Source: Ruminococcaceae bacterium UBA6855 (GTDB lineage Bacteria; Bacillota; Clostridia; Oscillospirales; Acutalibacteraceae). From it: a stretch of DNA of 13,217 bases. Each line of letters begins with the position of its first letter. Position 1 is the stretch's first letter. A program made the position numbers and the translations under genes. The stretch lies in the NCBI GenBank assembly GCA_002451755.1, contig DKDF01000057.1:1-13217 (forward strand), in the 5' to 3' direction. This document shows, in pieces, positions 1 through 5,576 of the stretch. Below the pieces are notes generated by a model, which ran no database searches, was not told where the DNA came from, and saw only the letters and a list, made by a program, of their open reading frames with translations.

Positions 1-21
1 CTACCATTGAACTACACCCGC
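1..21 (-). tRNA. tRNA-Gly, 5' end only (gene runs off the left edge)
   Basis: Read on the minus strand from base 21, the sequence GCGGGTGTAGTTCAATGGTA (plus one more G) is the acceptor 5' strand, D stem and D loop start of a bacterial tRNA-Gly. It closely resembles the TCC/CCC isoacceptor type. The anticodon lies outside the window, so the isoacceptor cannot be confirmed. A consensus promoter sits just upstream at 53-81, which suggests the tRNA is transcribed on its own rather than from the copA operon. Confidence 0.85.
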
Positions 22-25
22 AGTT

Positions 26-52
26 AATTGCCGCTCTGTGACGACGGCAATT
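26..52. repeat. 8-bp inverted repeat in the tRNA leader
   Basis: AATTGCCG (26-33) and CGGCAATT (45-52) are exact reverse complements separated by 11 bases. The repeat lies immediately downstream of the -10 box and spans the expected transcription start of the tRNA-Gly gene. It could be an operator, a leader hairpin removed during tRNA processing, or chance. No U tract follows it in the tRNA direction, so it is not a terminator there. Confidence 0.5.
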
Positions 53-81
53 ATTTTAACAAATAACTTTCGATATGTCAA
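53..81 (-). promoter_or_regulatory. Promoter of the tRNA-Gly gene
   Basis: On the minus strand there is a perfect -35 TTGACA (81-76), a 17-base spacer and a -10 TAAAAT (58-53), one mismatch from TATAAT. The expected start near 46 lies about 25 bases before the tRNA 5' end at 21. It sits in the 87-bp gap after copA and points to the tRNA. Confidence 0.8.
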
Positions 82-108
82 GTGTTATGGCAAGATTTAT
101 TTAAAAAA

Positions 109-318
109 TCATTCACATTTTGTCGGCTCGTATCCGGCATCCTTGACAGCGTTCATTATAACGGCGTTATCAACATCATTTTTGAGCGTAAGCACCGCTT
201 TTTTGTCCTCAAGGCTGACTTCAACGCTCTCCACTCCGTCGAGCGCTTCGAGTGCCTTCTGAACATGCGCAGTGCAGTGGTTGCACATCATACCTTCGAT
301 ATAAACTGTCTTTTTCAT
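109..318 (-). CDS. copZ: Possible nested CopZ-like copper chaperone from an internal start in copA
   Basis: Inside copA and in the same frame, ATG at 318-316 is preceded by GGAGGAAA (331-324), a near-perfect Shine-Dalgarno with 8 bases between GGAGG and the ATG. Starting there gives 69 aa beginning MKKTVYIEGMMCNHCTAHVQ, a complete HMA domain with the CxxC metal site (C12, C15). This is the length of stand-alone CopZ chaperones, which in many Firmicutes follow copA as a separate gene. The preceding 36 or so residues after the last membrane helix look like a linker. I infer an ancestral copA-copZ pair fused by loss of the stop between them, with the copZ start signals retained. The cell could then make both a tethered and a free domain. 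Independent translation is not shown by sequence alone. Confidence 0.5.
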   Translation of the reverse strand: MKKTVYIEGMMCNHCTAHVQKALEALDGVESVEVSLEDKKAVLTLKNDVDNAVIMNAVKDAGYEPTKCE

Positions 319-2487
319 AGCTATTTCCTCCGTATTTTTTATATTATCTTCTGCCGGCATGAGCTCGGGGAGCTTGACCGGCGGTTTTGACTTGCCTTTG
401 AACGGGCGATCGGGCTTGAAGAAATTGAGTCTGAGCGCATTGGTGACAACGCAGAAGCTCGAAAGACTCATTGCCGCCGCACCGAACATGGGATTGAGCG
501 CGATATTGAACACGGGTATCAGCGCGCCTGCGGCTATCGGAATACCGATGCAGTTATAGAAGAACGCCCAGAACAGATTCTCGTGAATATTCCTGAGAAC
601 CTGGCGCGAAAGGCGTATCGACGCCGCAACATCGCGGACGCTCGACTTCATCAGCACAACATCAGCCGCATCGAGCGCAACATCGGCTCCAGCGCCTATT
701 GCAATACCCGTATCTGCCTGAGTGAGCGCGGGCGCATCGTTTATGCCGTCGCCGACCATGGCGACCGTGCCATATTTCTGAAGCTTTTTGACTACATCCG
801 CCTTGTCACCCGGGAGCACATCGGACACGACATTTTCTATGCCTATCTGCTTTGCAACGGCGAGTGCCGTGCGCCTGTTGTCACCTGTGAGCATAACGGT
901 TCTGACGCCCATGCTTTGAAGCTCGGATATTGCCTGCTTGCTGTCGTCTTTTACAACATCGGCGACAGCGATTATACCTGCGAGTTTGCCGTCAAGAGCA
1001 AAATACAGCGGCGTTTTGCCCTCGCCTGCGAGTCTCTCGCCGGCGGCTTCCATTGCAGAATCTAAAATTCCTTTTGATTTGAGCAGGGATGCATTGCCGC
1101 CTATCGCGGATTTTCCGTTTATCTCTGCGCTGACTCCGTGACCGGGCAGAGCGGAGAAGCCCTCTGCCTCATCAGCGATTATATTGCTCTCCCCTGCCTT
1201 GCGTGTTATCGCCGCGGCGAGCGGATGCTCGCTCTTGCTTTCGAGCGAAGCCGCGAGTTTCAGCAGCGAATCATTATTAAATCCGTCGGCGGGCACGATA
1301 TCGGTGACCTGCGGCTTGCCCTGAGTCAGCGTTCCGGTCTTGTCGAGGACAACTATCTGGGTTTTTCCGGTCTGTTCAAGCGCGGTCGCAGTTTTGAACA
1401 ACACTCCGTGCTTTGCGCCCATGCCGCTGCCGACCATTATCGCGACCGGGGTTGCAAGTCCGAGGGCGCACGGGCAGCTGATGACAAGAACGCTTATTGC
1501 GCGTGCAAGCGCAAAGCTAAACGGGCGACCGGAAATAAGCCACGCAACACCCGCAACAAGAGCTATCGCCATAACAGTCGGAACAAACACGCCCGACACT
1601 TTGTCGGCGATTTTCGCTATCGGGGCTTTTGTTGCCGAGGCATTTTCGACCATGTCTATTATCTGGCTGAGCGTCGTATCCTCGCCGACACGCATTGCTT
1701 CGCAAGTAAGGAATCCGTTCTGATTGAGCGTAGCCGCGCTGACGAGACTGCCCGGCGCTTTGTCAACAGGGATGCTCTCGCCGGTAAGTGCCGATTCATC
1801 AACCGCACTCTCGCCGCTTATAACTCTGCCGTCAACAGGGATGCTCTCGCCTGGTCTTACAACAAAAGTATCCCCCTTTACGACTTCCTCCGCGGGTATA
1901 ATCTGCTCCTTGCCGTCCCTTATCACACAAGCGGTTTTCGGAGCAAGATCCATAAGGCTCTTTATTGCATCTGTAGTGCGTCCTTTGCTTACGGCTTCGA
2001 GATATTTGCCGACAGTTATAAGCGTCAGTATCATTGCCGCCGACTCAAAATAGAGTCCGTGGAGATGATGCATCGCCATCTGAACATTGCCGTTCACCGC
2101 CGCGTTGCACATCTCAAATAGCACCGCTGTGCTGTATATATAAGCCGCCGCGCTTCCGAGCGACACGAGCGTGTCCATATTCGGCGCGCCGTGAAGAAGG
2201 CTCTTTGTTCCGCTGATAAAAAACCGCTGATTTATAACCATAACGGCCGTCGTCAGCAGGAGCTGATAAAGTCCTATTGCAAGCGGATCAGAAGCAAATA
2301 TCTGCGGCACAGGCCAGCCCCACATCAGGTGTCCCATCGAGACATACATCAGCGGGAGGAGCAGCACGACCGAGGCTATAAGCCTGTGAAGTATCTTTTT
2401 CGGCTCGTTGCTTTCGAGCGATGCTTTTTTGTTTTCTTTTTTGCCGCCCTGATTTTGCGAAGATGCGCCGTAGCCCGCCGCAGACAC
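109..2487 (-). CDS. copA: Cu(I)-exporting P1B-type ATPase CopA, main body, with a fused C-terminal CopZ-like HMA domain
   Basis: This reads as a P1B-1 ATPase that pumps Cu(I) out across the cytoplasmic membrane. Numbering from the GTG at 2487 (792 aa), visible motifs are TGES at 235-238, the membrane CPC metal site at 338-340, the phosphorylated aspartate D382 in DKTGT, the HP pair at 421-422, TGDN at 534-537 and GDGINDAP at 579-586. The Cu(I)-type signatures YN (644-645) and MSLSS (673-677) lie in the last two membrane helices. A second metal-binding domain, with CNHC at 735-738, forms the C terminus. The frame stays open upstream to an in-frame TAG at 2503-2505, and beyond that codes for the rest of an N-terminal HMA domain starting at 2655, so the real gene is probably 109-2655 interrupted by one stop. 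The GTG at 2487 has no clear Shine-Dalgarno site; it only marks where reading could restart. It follows csoR in an operon. Confidence 0.9.
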   Translation of the reverse strand: MSAAGYGASSQNQGGKKENKKASLESNEPKKILHRLIASVVLLLPLMYVSMGHLMWGWPVPQIFASDPLAIGLYQLLLTTAVMVINQRFFISGTKSLLHGAPNMDTLVSLGSAAAYIYSTAVLFEMCNAAVNGNVQMAMHHLHGLYFESAAMILTLITVGKYLEAVSKGRTTDAIKSLMDLAPKTACVIRDGKEQIIPAEEVVKGDTFVVRPGESIPVDGRVISGESAVDESALTGESIPVDKAPGSLVSAATLNQNGFLTCEAMRVGEDTTLSQIIDMVENASATKAPIAKIADKVSGVFVPTVMAIALVAGVAWLISGRPFSFALARAISVLVISCPCALGLATPVAIMVGSGMGAKHGVLFKTATALEQTGKTQIVVLDKTGTLTQGKPQVTDIVPADGFNNDSLLKLAASLESKSEHPLAAAITRKAGESNIIADEAEGFSALPGHGVSAEINGKSAIGGNASLLKSKGILDSAMEAAGERLAGEGKTPLYFALDGKLAGIIAVADVVKDDSKQAISELQSMGVRTVMLTGDNRRTALAVAKQIGIENVVSDVLPGDKADVVKKLQKYGTVAMVGDGINDAPALTQADTGIAIGAGADVALDAADVVLMKSSVRDVAASIRLSRQVLRNIHENLFWAFFYNCIGIPIAAGALIPVFNIALNPMFGAAAMSLSSFCVVTNALRLNFFKPDRPFKGKSKPPVKLPELMPAEDNIKNTEEIAMKKTVYIEGMMCNHCTAHVQKALEALDGVESVEVSLEDKKAVLTLKNDVDNAVIMNAVKDAGYEPTKCE
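324..331 (-). promoter_or_regulatory. Internal Shine-Dalgarno within copA, before the CopZ-like domain
   Basis: GGAGGAAA on the minus strand, placed at ideal distance from the in-frame ATG at 318. It encodes Glu-Glu in the CopA linker. It is at least as strong as the ribosome site of most free-standing genes in this window. Confidence 0.6.
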
Positions 2488-2502
2488 GGCTGAACATATT
2501 TT

Positions 2503-2655
2503 CTAAGCAGTGGCGGGCGAAGAGAAATCGACGGTCATGGAATTTGTAAGCAGGCTGACCGTCACCTCTTTCACGCCCTCGACCCCGCGCACCGCGCGCT
2601 CAACATGAGCGCTGCACGCGGCACAGGTCATGCCGGTAACATCGAATTTTTCCAT
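2503..2655 (-). pseudogene. copA: N-terminal HMA domain of copA, cut off by an in-frame TAG
   Basis: ATG at 2655 is preceded by a GGAGTGAG-like Shine-Dalgarno and begins 14 bp after the csoR stop. It encodes 50 residues beginning MEKFDVTGMTCAACSAHVER, with the Cu-binding GMTCAAC motif (C11, C14), and ends at TAG 2505-2503. After the TAG the same frame continues KICSAVSAAGYGAS, which looks like the missing second helix and last strand of the same HMA fold, and then runs on into the ATPase. An HMA domain is normally about 65-70 residues in a beta-alpha-beta-beta-alpha-beta fold, so a 50-residue product would lack the final alpha-beta pair. Options are a recent nonsense mutation, readthrough or suppression of UAG, reinitiation downstream, or a sequencing or assembly error. 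I cannot choose between these from the sequence. Confidence 0.75.
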
Positions 2656-2669
2656 TTATCTCACTCCGA

Positions 2670-2981
2670 TCACTTGAGCTTCTTTATGAGTTCCACAGCC
2701 TCCGCTATGACCTCATCGTCGCCCTTTTTTACCCCCTCGGCGACACAGGTTTCCATATGCTCTTCAAGTATAATATAGCCGACATTTCTCAGCGCATTCT
2801 GTGCGGCGGCGAGCTGAATAAGAATATCGCCGCAGTATCGGTTATCGTCGAGCATATTTTTTATTCCGCCGAGCTGTCCGATTATTCGGCTGAGCCTGTT
2901 TTGAAGAGCTTTTACTGTATCGTCGCTCCGCGGCGTCGACTTATGCCGACAGCATTCGCAGCATTTATTTTCATTTTCCAT
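2670..2981 (-). CDS. csoR: CsoR-family copper-sensing transcriptional repressor
   Basis: A 103-residue all-helical CsoR/RcnR/FrmR-family (former DUF156) regulator. The family binds operator DNA without metal and is released when Cu(I) binds. The Cu(I) ligand triad is visible as C50 (RYC), H75 (EEH) and C79 (ETC), in the context RLSRIIGQLGGIKNML and ILEEHMETCV. The N terminus carries an extra cluster, CCECCRH (C7, C8, C10, C11, H13). I chose ATG 2981 because a GGGAG ribosome site precedes it and it lies about 25 bases after the predicted transcription start; starts further upstream would fall inside or before the promoter. It is the first gene of the operon, with copA starting 14 bp after its stop. 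The operator in its own promoter implies autoregulation. Confidence in the copper role is high from ligands plus context. Confidence 0.93.
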   Translation of the reverse strand: MENENKCCECCRHKSTPRSDDTVKALQNRLSRIIGQLGGIKNMLDDNRYCGDILIQLAAAQNALRNVGYIILEEHMETCVAEGVKKGDDEVIAEAVELIKKLK

Positions 2982-3012
2982 TCTGTCATCTCCCGTTTCT
3001 GTCTTTAACCCG

Positions 3013-3041
3013 ATTATATACCCCCATAGGGTATTTGTCAA
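3013..3041 (-). promoter_or_regulatory. Promoter of the csoR-copA operon
   Basis: On the minus strand there is a perfect -35 TTGACA (3041-3036), a 17-base spacer and a perfect -10 TATAAT (3018-3013). The predicted start is near 3006, about 25 bases before the csoR ATG. The spacer contains the CsoR operator, so binding would block RNA polymerase. Confidence 0.92.
3018..3034. promoter_or_regulatory. CsoR operator
   Basis: ATACCCCCATAGGGTAT is a 17-bp near-palindrome centred on 3026 with 6-bp perfect outer arms (ATACCC/GGGTAT). It fits the GC-tract-flanked-by-TA pattern known for CsoR operators, and sits between the -35 and -10 of the csoR promoter. Repression in low copper and release by Cu(I) follows from the family. 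Confidence 0.88.
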
Positions 3042-3082
3042 CACCGCTTTTTTATATTATTTTATCCAAGTCGCGCCAAAGC

Positions 3083-3117
3083 AAATAAAAAAAGAGCCGC
3101 CCATTTCTGAGCAGCTC
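3083..3117 (-). terminator. Rho-independent terminator of the dehydrogenase gene
   Basis: On the minus strand GAGCTGCTC (3117-3109), a 6-base loop and GGGCGGCTC (3102-3094) form a 9-bp stem with two G-U pairs, followed by seven T (3093-3087). It lies 26 bp after the TAA of the dehydrogenase gene and just ahead of the csoR promoter, insulating the copper operon. Confidence 0.9.
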
Positions 3118-3142
3118 CCAAAAATTTTGATTTTTTAAACGA

Positions 3143-4675
3143 TTATATATTCTCGAAGCCGCTGAAGCCCTTGAATATACGCTCGTCGTACTCGTTGTTC
3201 TCGTCCTTATCGTGGAGGGGATACCAGACCTGAGCAAAGAACGGATTGACCTTTGCTTCAGCGTCATATGCCCAGTGGAACTTCTTGCCTTCGCTGTCAG
3301 AGGGAAGCTCCTTCGGGCACCAATGACCGCCCTTAAGAACAAGGTTCGGGGTCATCTCAAACTCATGACCGTGAGCGCACTTCCACTTGAGAGGAGTGAA
3401 CAGGTCGCCCTTGGTCATCTCGGTCGAGAGGCACTCGCCGCCGCGGAAAGCAGCAGCCTTCTTCATATCCTCGAGGTCAAGCTCGCTCTCGGGCTTGCTC
3501 TCATCATAGCCGTGGTCAAGAAGGGTAACTTCCTCGGTGGGACGCTCGATCTTGAAGGTATCCCAGTTGCCGATAGCTTCCCAGTTCTTCTTGGAGCCAT
3601 AGTAAGCGGTGATTCTGTCTTCAACATTGTTGGAGATCCACCACATGGTGCCGTAAATCTCGGTGTTTGCAAGCTTCTTCATGAAGGTCTTCTTGAGAAT
3701 ACCTGCGAAGGGCTTTGCAAGGAAAGCGAGTTTATAGTAAGGTGCAACCTGAGTCATCATCTGCTTGAAGTATGCCTTCACGGGGATGTTGGCTCTGAAG
3801 TGCAGGTACTCCTCGAGCTTATCCGAGTCAGCATACCACTGACCGTGGAAGTTGCGGAGGATGAACCAGTTGGCATCAAAGAGCTTCTTTGTGGAGCCGA
3901 TGCCGAGAGTTCCGAGAAGCAGCTCCTCGAACTCGAAGTTGGTGAGTCTGTATTCCTTACCGCTGCCGATGTTGTAGAACTTTCTCCAGAAGTCCTCGGG
4001 AACGTCGGGCTCGCAGATGTTTGCAAGAAGGCGGCCGGAATCCTCAACAGTTGCCCACTCAAGCACGCCGTTGATCGGAACGTGGAACATGATGGGGTCG
4101 ATGTTCTTGAGGATGTCGGGATAAAGGATACCGGACTGACGGAGCGATACCCAATACTTAAGGCCGGACTCAGCGAAGATGCTCTCAGCGATAACCTTGC
4201 TTATTGCATAGTGGTCATAGATGCTGATTTTGATCGGGTCGCCGGTTCTTGCCCAGTGGATAGGAGCGTTTCTGTCGCCGGTCTCGGCAACGGTGCCGAT
4301 ATAAACGACTTTGATCTCGTCCTTGTTGGGCTGAGCCTTAACGGCATCAACTATGTTCTTAGCAGCAGTGGTGTTGGTCTGGATGGTTCTTGTCGGATAA
4401 TAGTCAGCCGAAGGCGAGACCATTCCGCCGACATGGAGAATATAATCGGAACCCTCAACGCACTTGAGAACATCGTCATATTTCTTCAGGTCGCCCCAGA
4501 CAATCTTAACGCTGGGATCATTAAGGTAATTTGCGAATTTCTTTCTGTTTTTCTCACTGTCGCGAAGAAGCAGGACTATGTTGAGCTTGTCTTTTTTGCT
4601 GTAAAGCTCTTTGAAGCCTGCCCAGCCCATATGGCCGGAAGCGCCGGTGAGAAACACTGTCTTTTTTTCTGCCAT
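3143..4675 (-). CDS. Extended SDR / NAD-dependent epimerase-dehydratase family protein with a C-terminal zinc-ribbon-like domain
   Basis: A 510-residue cytoplasmic protein. Residues 7-17 carry the glycine-rich nucleotide-binding loop (TGASGHMG) of extended short-chain dehydrogenases, and Y156-x3-K160 (YAISK) is the catalytic pair. Residues 1 to about 300 look like one Rossmann-type extended SDR domain. From about 300 on is an extension I cannot name; near 431-454 it contains WKCAHGHEF and GGHWCP, resembling a C-x2-G-H...W-C-P-x-C zinc ribbon, but the last expected cysteine is replaced (CPKEL). Substrate is unknown. I chose ATG 4675 because GGAGGG lies 9 bases upstream. The gene has its own terminator and no operon partner. 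Codon choice (many AAG, GAG, CTT/CTC) resembles adhE and suggests high expression. Family assignment is strong; function is not known. Confidence 0.85.
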   Translation of the reverse strand: MAEKKTVFLTGASGHMGWAGFKELYSKKDKLNIVLLLRDSEKNRKKFANYLNDPSVKIVWGDLKKYDDVLKCVEGSDYILHVGGMVSPSADYYPTRTIQTNTTAAKNIVDAVKAQPNKDEIKVVYIGTVAETGDRNAPIHWARTGDPIKISIYDHYAISKVIAESIFAESGLKYWVSLRQSGILYPDILKNIDPIMFHVPINGVLEWATVEDSGRLLANICEPDVPEDFWRKFYNIGSGKEYRLTNFEFEELLLGTLGIGSTKKLFDANWFILRNFHGQWYADSDKLEEYLHFRANIPVKAYFKQMMTQVAPYYKLAFLAKPFAGILKKTFMKKLANTEIYGTMWWISNNVEDRITAYYGSKKNWEAIGNWDTFKIERPTEEVTLLDHGYDESKPESELDLEDMKKAAAFRGGECLSTEMTKGDLFTPLKWKCAHGHEFEMTPNLVLKGGHWCPKELPSDSEGKKFHWAYDAEAKVNPFFAQVWYPLHDKDENNEYDERIFKGFSGFENI

Positions 4676-4751
4676 GAGTGTTTTCCCTCCATTTGCATTA
4701 TTACAGAGTGAATGATAGCACATTAAAATGCGTTTTATTTTATATTTTAGC

Positions 4752-4757
4752 ATTATA
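4752..4757 (-). promoter_or_regulatory. Candidate -10 box for the dehydrogenase gene
   Basis: In the AT-rich 138-bp gap between the dehydrogenase and the MntR-like gene, a perfect TATAAT (minus strand, 4757-4752) lies about 77 bases before the start codon. A matching -35 is unclear: TTGCAC is 19 bases away and TTGAGT only 13. A second option is TTGTCA with TAAAAT at 15-base spacing. The promoter is probably here but its exact elements are not settled. Confidence 0.4.
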
Positions 4758-4800
4758 TGACAAAAATTACACTCAAGTGCAAAAAATATAAGCGCAAATG

Positions 4801-4822
4801 TATCGATAAAGCCTTATCGGTG
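4801..4822 (-). terminator. Weak stem-loop at the 3' end of the MntR-like gene
   Basis: CGATAA (4804-4809) and TTATCG (4814-4819) form a 6-bp stem with a 4-base loop that includes the stop codon at 4814-4816. Partly wobble pairs extend it. No T tract follows directly; a T run appears only about 20 bases later. It may be a poor terminator or an mRNA 3' end stabiliser. Confidence 0.3.
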
Positions 4823-5239
4823 TATCTCGAGAAAGCGGGATATATTTTCTACGGTTCTTCTGTCGAGAAAGTGTTCAATGAGCTCGGTCTGGCGCAACTC
4901 GGATTCACTCGAATTCATTCGGCACAGCAGGCTCTCTATAACATCGTGACGAAAAATTAGATACTCCCCTATTCCCCTTCCTCGCTTGGTGAGATATATC
5001 GTTCCGTATTTTTCAAATGTCACGAGCCCCGTCTCGCTGAGCTTATGCACCATTTTAGATGCGGACGATTCGCTGACGTTTATCTTTCGCGCGAGCACGC
5101 CGAGGCGAACCGATCCGGACTGCGGACAGTTGCGGCAAATCATCTCGAGATAATCCTCCTGCGACGCCGTGAGACCGTATTCGCCCCTGTATTCGCTGCC
5201 GTTGAAAGTAAAAAATTTTTCGCCGCCGTCCATGCCCAT
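4814..5239 (-). CDS. MntR/DtxR-family metal-dependent transcriptional regulator
   Basis: A 141-residue protein, the size of MntR (about 142 aa). Residues 24-87 form a winged helix (VRLGVLARKINVSESSASKM, then wing YGTIYLTKRG) and the rest is the metal-binding dimerisation domain; there is no C-terminal SH3-like domain. By position it carries the Bacillus MntR ligand set: D29, E32, H98, E119, E122 and H123. The D-to-E and E-to-H spacings equal those of MntR D8, E11 and H77. DtxR-type iron sensors have Met and Cys at the first and fourth of these. The gene is divergent from feoAB, so it probably represses iron uptake when metal is replete. Two in-frame ATG codons (5239, 5233) share one AAGGGTG site; the second is better spaced, giving 139 aa. 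Family is sure; whether it senses Fe or Mn is open. Confidence 0.9.
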   Translation of the reverse strand: MGMDGGEKFFTFNGSEYRGEYGLTASQEDYLEMICRNCPQSGSVRLGVLARKINVSESSASKMVHKLSETGLVTFEKYGTIYLTKRGRGIGEYLIFRHDVIESLLCRMNSSESELRQTELIEHFLDRRTVENISRFLEIHR

Positions 5240-5257
5240 TCACCCTTTTCGCAGATG

Positions 5258-5290
5258 CCGATATTATGGTATCGGGAAACTTTCTTTCCC
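5258..5290. promoter_or_regulatory. Two adjoining inverted repeats in the divergent feo/regulator control region
   Basis: The 84-bp gap between the divergent starts holds CCGATA-N6-TATCGG (5258-5275) and GGGAAA-N5-TTTCCC (5274-5290), which overlap by two bases. Both are 6-bp-arm dyads of 17-18 bp, a suitable size for a DtxR/MntR dimer. AT-rich -10-like sequences for both directions (TATTAT plus at 5262-5267; CATAAT minus at 5269-5264) fall inside the first dyad, but convincing -35 boxes are not visible. Neither dyad matches the classical IdeR or MntR consensus I know. Operator function is inferred. Confidence 0.5.
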
Positions 5291-5323
5291 CGGGTAAACT
5301 TATATTAAAGGGTGAATCGAATT

Positions 5324-5557
5324 ATGAGTCTTGTCTCTTTGAATACATTATCGGTCGGCGAACAGGCATATGTAAACAAACTTGGGTTCGGCGCGAACGA
5401 TCGGCGCAGAATGCAGGATATCGGTCTTATTGACGGAACGCGCGTCGAATGTCTCGGCAAAGCGATATCCGGCGACCCGGCGGCGTATTTAATTCGCGGC
5501 GCGGTCATAGCGCTCAGAAGCGAAGACGCCGCAAAAATAGCGGTCAGCAAAATATGA
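5324..5557 (+). CDS. feoA: FeoA, small SH3-like protein of the ferrous iron transport system
   Basis: 77 residues, the usual FeoA length. The core RRRMQDIGLIDGTRVECLGK, then SGDPAAYLIRG and ALRSEDAAKIAV, matches the FeoA beta-barrel family. FeoA is a cytoplasmic accessory protein thought to support FeoB. ATG 5324 is chosen because AAAGGGTG lies about 9 bases upstream; the GTG at 5312 overlaps that ribosome site and is unlikely. It is the first gene of feoAB: its TGA is 19 bp before the feoB TTG. It is divergent from the MntR-like regulator, with which it shares the control region. Confidence 0.93.
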   Translation: MSLVSLNTLSVGEQAYVNKLGFGANDRRRMQDIGLIDGTRVECLGKAISGDPAAYLIRGAVIALRSEDAAKIAVSKI

Positions 5558-5563
5558 CGGCGC

Positions 5564-5568
5564 GGAGG
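5564..5568 (+). promoter_or_regulatory. Shine-Dalgarno that favours a TTG start for feoB
   Basis: GGAGG lies 8 bases before TTG 5577 and just after the feoA stop. The next in-frame ATG (5613) has only the weaker AGGAAAG upstream. The stronger site supports TTG as the main start. Confidence 0.65.
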
Positions 5569-5576
5569 CGGTAAAA

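Noticed and set aside
1138..2121. A 327-codon plus-strand open frame opposite copA
   Set aside because: Its product is rich in Arg, Ser and Cys, as expected of an antisense frame, with no domain; the opposite strand carries all P-type ATPase motifs.
2982..3044. An upstream start for csoR giving 124 residues
   Set aside because: The extra codons lie across the promoter itself and would be upstream of the transcription start; ATG 2981 has a good ribosome site.
3212..4711. A 499-codon open frame on the plus strand opposite the dehydrogenase gene
   Set aside because: It is the antisense of a strongly codon-biased gene whose complement has few stops. The minus-strand frame has SDR motifs, a ribosome site and a terminator; the plus frame has no recognisable domain.
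4757..4960. A small plus-strand frame of 67 codons between the dehydrogenase and the MntR-like gene
   Set aside because: More than two thirds of it is antisense to the MntR-like gene and no ribosome site precedes it.
5312..5323. GTG start for feoA giving 81 residues
   Set aside because: This GTG is part of the AAAGGGTG ribosome site for ATG 5324, and FeoA homologues are about 75 residues.
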